This document shows, in pieces, positions 23,628-24,189 of a stretch of DNA of 24,189 bases. Below the pieces are notes generated by a model. The model did no database searches. It worked only from the letters and a program-made list of their open reading frames with translations, and was not told the origin of the DNA. Both the position numbers and the translations under genes were made by a program. Every line of letters starts with the position of its first letter. The first letter of the stretch is position 1. Source of the DNA: a virus; IMG/VR virus record IMGVR_UViG_3300027906_000151, positions 1 to 24,189 of that record; one strand, written 5' to 3'.

Positions 23628-23724
23628 GGTATAAGGGCGTCAGGCTAGCAGCCAAGGCAAGGATCATAATCAAGGCCGGGGTTAAAGCTCTTAGAAACGC
23701 ATCGCGCCAAATATTGTCATACAT
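23578..23724 (-). CDS. Possible minus-strand membrane microprotein (48 residues)
   Basis: Reading the minus strand from ATG at 23724 to TAG at 23578 gives 48 residues: MYDNIWRDAFLRALTPALIM, continuing ILALAASLTPLYLIGQVHIQ and ending QFQQLGQR. It has a charged amphipathic start, one convincing membrane segment (about residues 15-35), and a polar glutamine-rich tail. It would fill most of the 146-base gap between two + strand genes. Against it: no clear Shine-Dalgarno (only AAAAAG), a poor promoter (a CATAAT-like hexamer upstream), it is the only candidate on this strand, and it overlaps the neighbour's end. A holin- or antiholin-like role is possible but unsupported. Confidence 0.3.
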   Translation of the reverse strand: MYDNIWRDAFLRALTPALIMILALAASLTPLYLIGQVHIQQFQQLGQR

Positions 23725-23773
23725 GCTTTTTATTGTCTTTACGTTTATTATGGCGACGTATTGATATTAAATC

Positions 23774-23977
23774 ATGGTAAGAAAAATTCTTGACGGATTG
23801 GCCGCCGCTAGTTTCGTCTTAATTCTAGGAACTCTAGGCTCTGCTTTTTTCGGGTACAAGTACATCACGAGCGAACAAGGTAAGGCTCAAATCAAAAACG
23901 CAATTATGAGTGATTTGCCTGGTGCTATTGGTGATCAATTACCAAAGGTCACAGGGCCAGCCTTGCCGTTTAAATAA
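23774..23977 (+). CDS. Small membrane-anchored protein ending in GPALPFK
   Basis: A 67-residue protein with an N-terminal membrane segment (about residues 8-30: GLAAASFVLILGTLGSAFFG) preceded by basic residues, then ITSEQGKAQIKNAIMSDLPG and a proline-rich end QLPKVTGPALPFK. The layout of one N-terminal helix, a short amphipathic region and a terminal GPALPF motif is one I associate with unnamed small proteins of marine cyanophages; no function is known to me. The single segment and small size are compatible with a holin-class or envelope-associated protein, but nothing shows this. No Shine-Dalgarno precedes the ATG. After the TAA the same frame stays open for a further 48 codons. Confidence 0.65.
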   Translation: MVRKILDGLAAASFVLILGTLGSAFFGYKYITSEQGKAQIKNAIMSDLPGAIGDQLPKVTGPALPFK

Positions 23978-23983
23978 AACTGT

Positions 23984-24124
23984 TTGGATAAGCGTAAGAC
24001 TGAGGAAGAGAAGAAAGAAGAGGCAAAGCAAAAAGCTAAAACCGAATGGCTAGAAGCGCAGTTAATTAACGAACAAAAGAAAAAAAATGAGCGAAATTCA
24101 GATCCCAGAAGTTCCAGAGATTAA
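23984..24124 (+). CDS. Small charged protein, possibly TTG-started
   Basis: A 46-residue frame from TTG at 23984: MDKRKTEEEKKEEAKQKAKT, then EWLEAQLINEQKKKNERNSD, ending PRSSRD. It is almost wholly charged helix. It lies in the same frame as the preceding membrane protein, separated by one TAA and two codons, so it may be a distinct gene with a TTG start or an ancestral extension of that protein cut by a stop. No ribosome-binding site is seen. Its end overlaps the next ATG in another frame, a common phage arrangement that mildly supports coupled expression. Confidence 0.35.
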   Translation: MDKRKTEEEKKEEAKQKAKTEWLEAQLINEQKKKNERNSDPRSSRD

Positions 24125-24189
24125 CGTTCCTGAGATCTTAGAAATACCGGCGGCTATTGTTGTTCCACCTGCTATAAATTTGCAGCAAG
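24087..24189 (+). CDS. Proline-rich hypothetical protein, truncated by window edge
   Basis: It starts at ATG 24087 and remains open to the window end; 34 residues are visible: MSEIQIPEVPEINVPEILEI then PAAIVVPPAINLQQ. Evenly spaced IPE/VPE/PP units suggest an extended proline-rich arm. The style resembles unnamed cyanophage proteins with VPP segments, but I cannot assign a function. It overlaps the small charged frame before it. The 3' end lies outside the window, so length and domain content are unknown. Confidence 0.55.
   Translation, partial: MSEIQIPEVPEINVPEILEIPAAIVVPPAINLQQ

Overview
The window is the morphogenesis arm of a tailed double-stranded DNA phage (or a prophage of one) with lambda-type siphovirus gene order. 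Every confident gene lies on the + strand and genes are packed tightly, many with ATGA or TAATG overlaps. The order follows lambda: small terminase, large terminase (A), gpW-like protein, portal (B), protease plus capsid (C/E), FII-like connector, tail terminator (U), tail tube (V), frameshifted chaperones (G/GT), tape measure (H), then M, L, K, I and J. No integrase, lysis, replication, tRNA or CRISPR genes are visible. The host cannot be proved from this sequence. The fibre modules (GHGIDFSA, KISEFTAL) and the two small proteins at the right end (ending GPALPF; starting IPEVPEI) are of the type I associate with marine phages, especially phages of picocyanobacteria, so a marine Synechococcus/Prochlorococcus-like host is an inference.

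Region by region. 1-91: a short leader with four GTTAAC palindromes, a candidate terminase-binding (cos/pac-like) region. 92-6544: DNA packaging and head genes, ending in a prohead protease-capsid fusion. 6552-6580: an intrinsic terminator directly behind the capsid gene. 6581-9428: connector, tail terminator, tail tube and tail chaperones, including a complete -1 frameshift signal at 9081-9128. 9428-16894: tape measure and the tail-tip genes M, L, K, I and J. 16895-23367: a fibre cassette of five long fibre-like genes (one with a tail-collar domain and HxH motifs, the last with an S74 autocleaving chaperone) and one small protein. 23368-24189: small hypothetical genes, a possible minus-strand membrane microprotein, and a proline-rich gene cut by the window edge.

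How it works together: the terminase packages DNA through the portal into a shell built and matured by the fused protease-capsid protein. FII and U cap the head-tail junction. V polymerises around the tape measure with the G/GT chaperones. M, L, K, I and J make the tip, and the fibre cassette gives host recognition. The parts that depart most from lambda are the fused protease-capsid, the gpW-like C-terminus on a beta-rich domain, the L homologue without its cysteine domain, and the shuffled fibre modules. I did not find a convincing wholly new system; the best candidates are regulatory or architectural details and are listed as findings.
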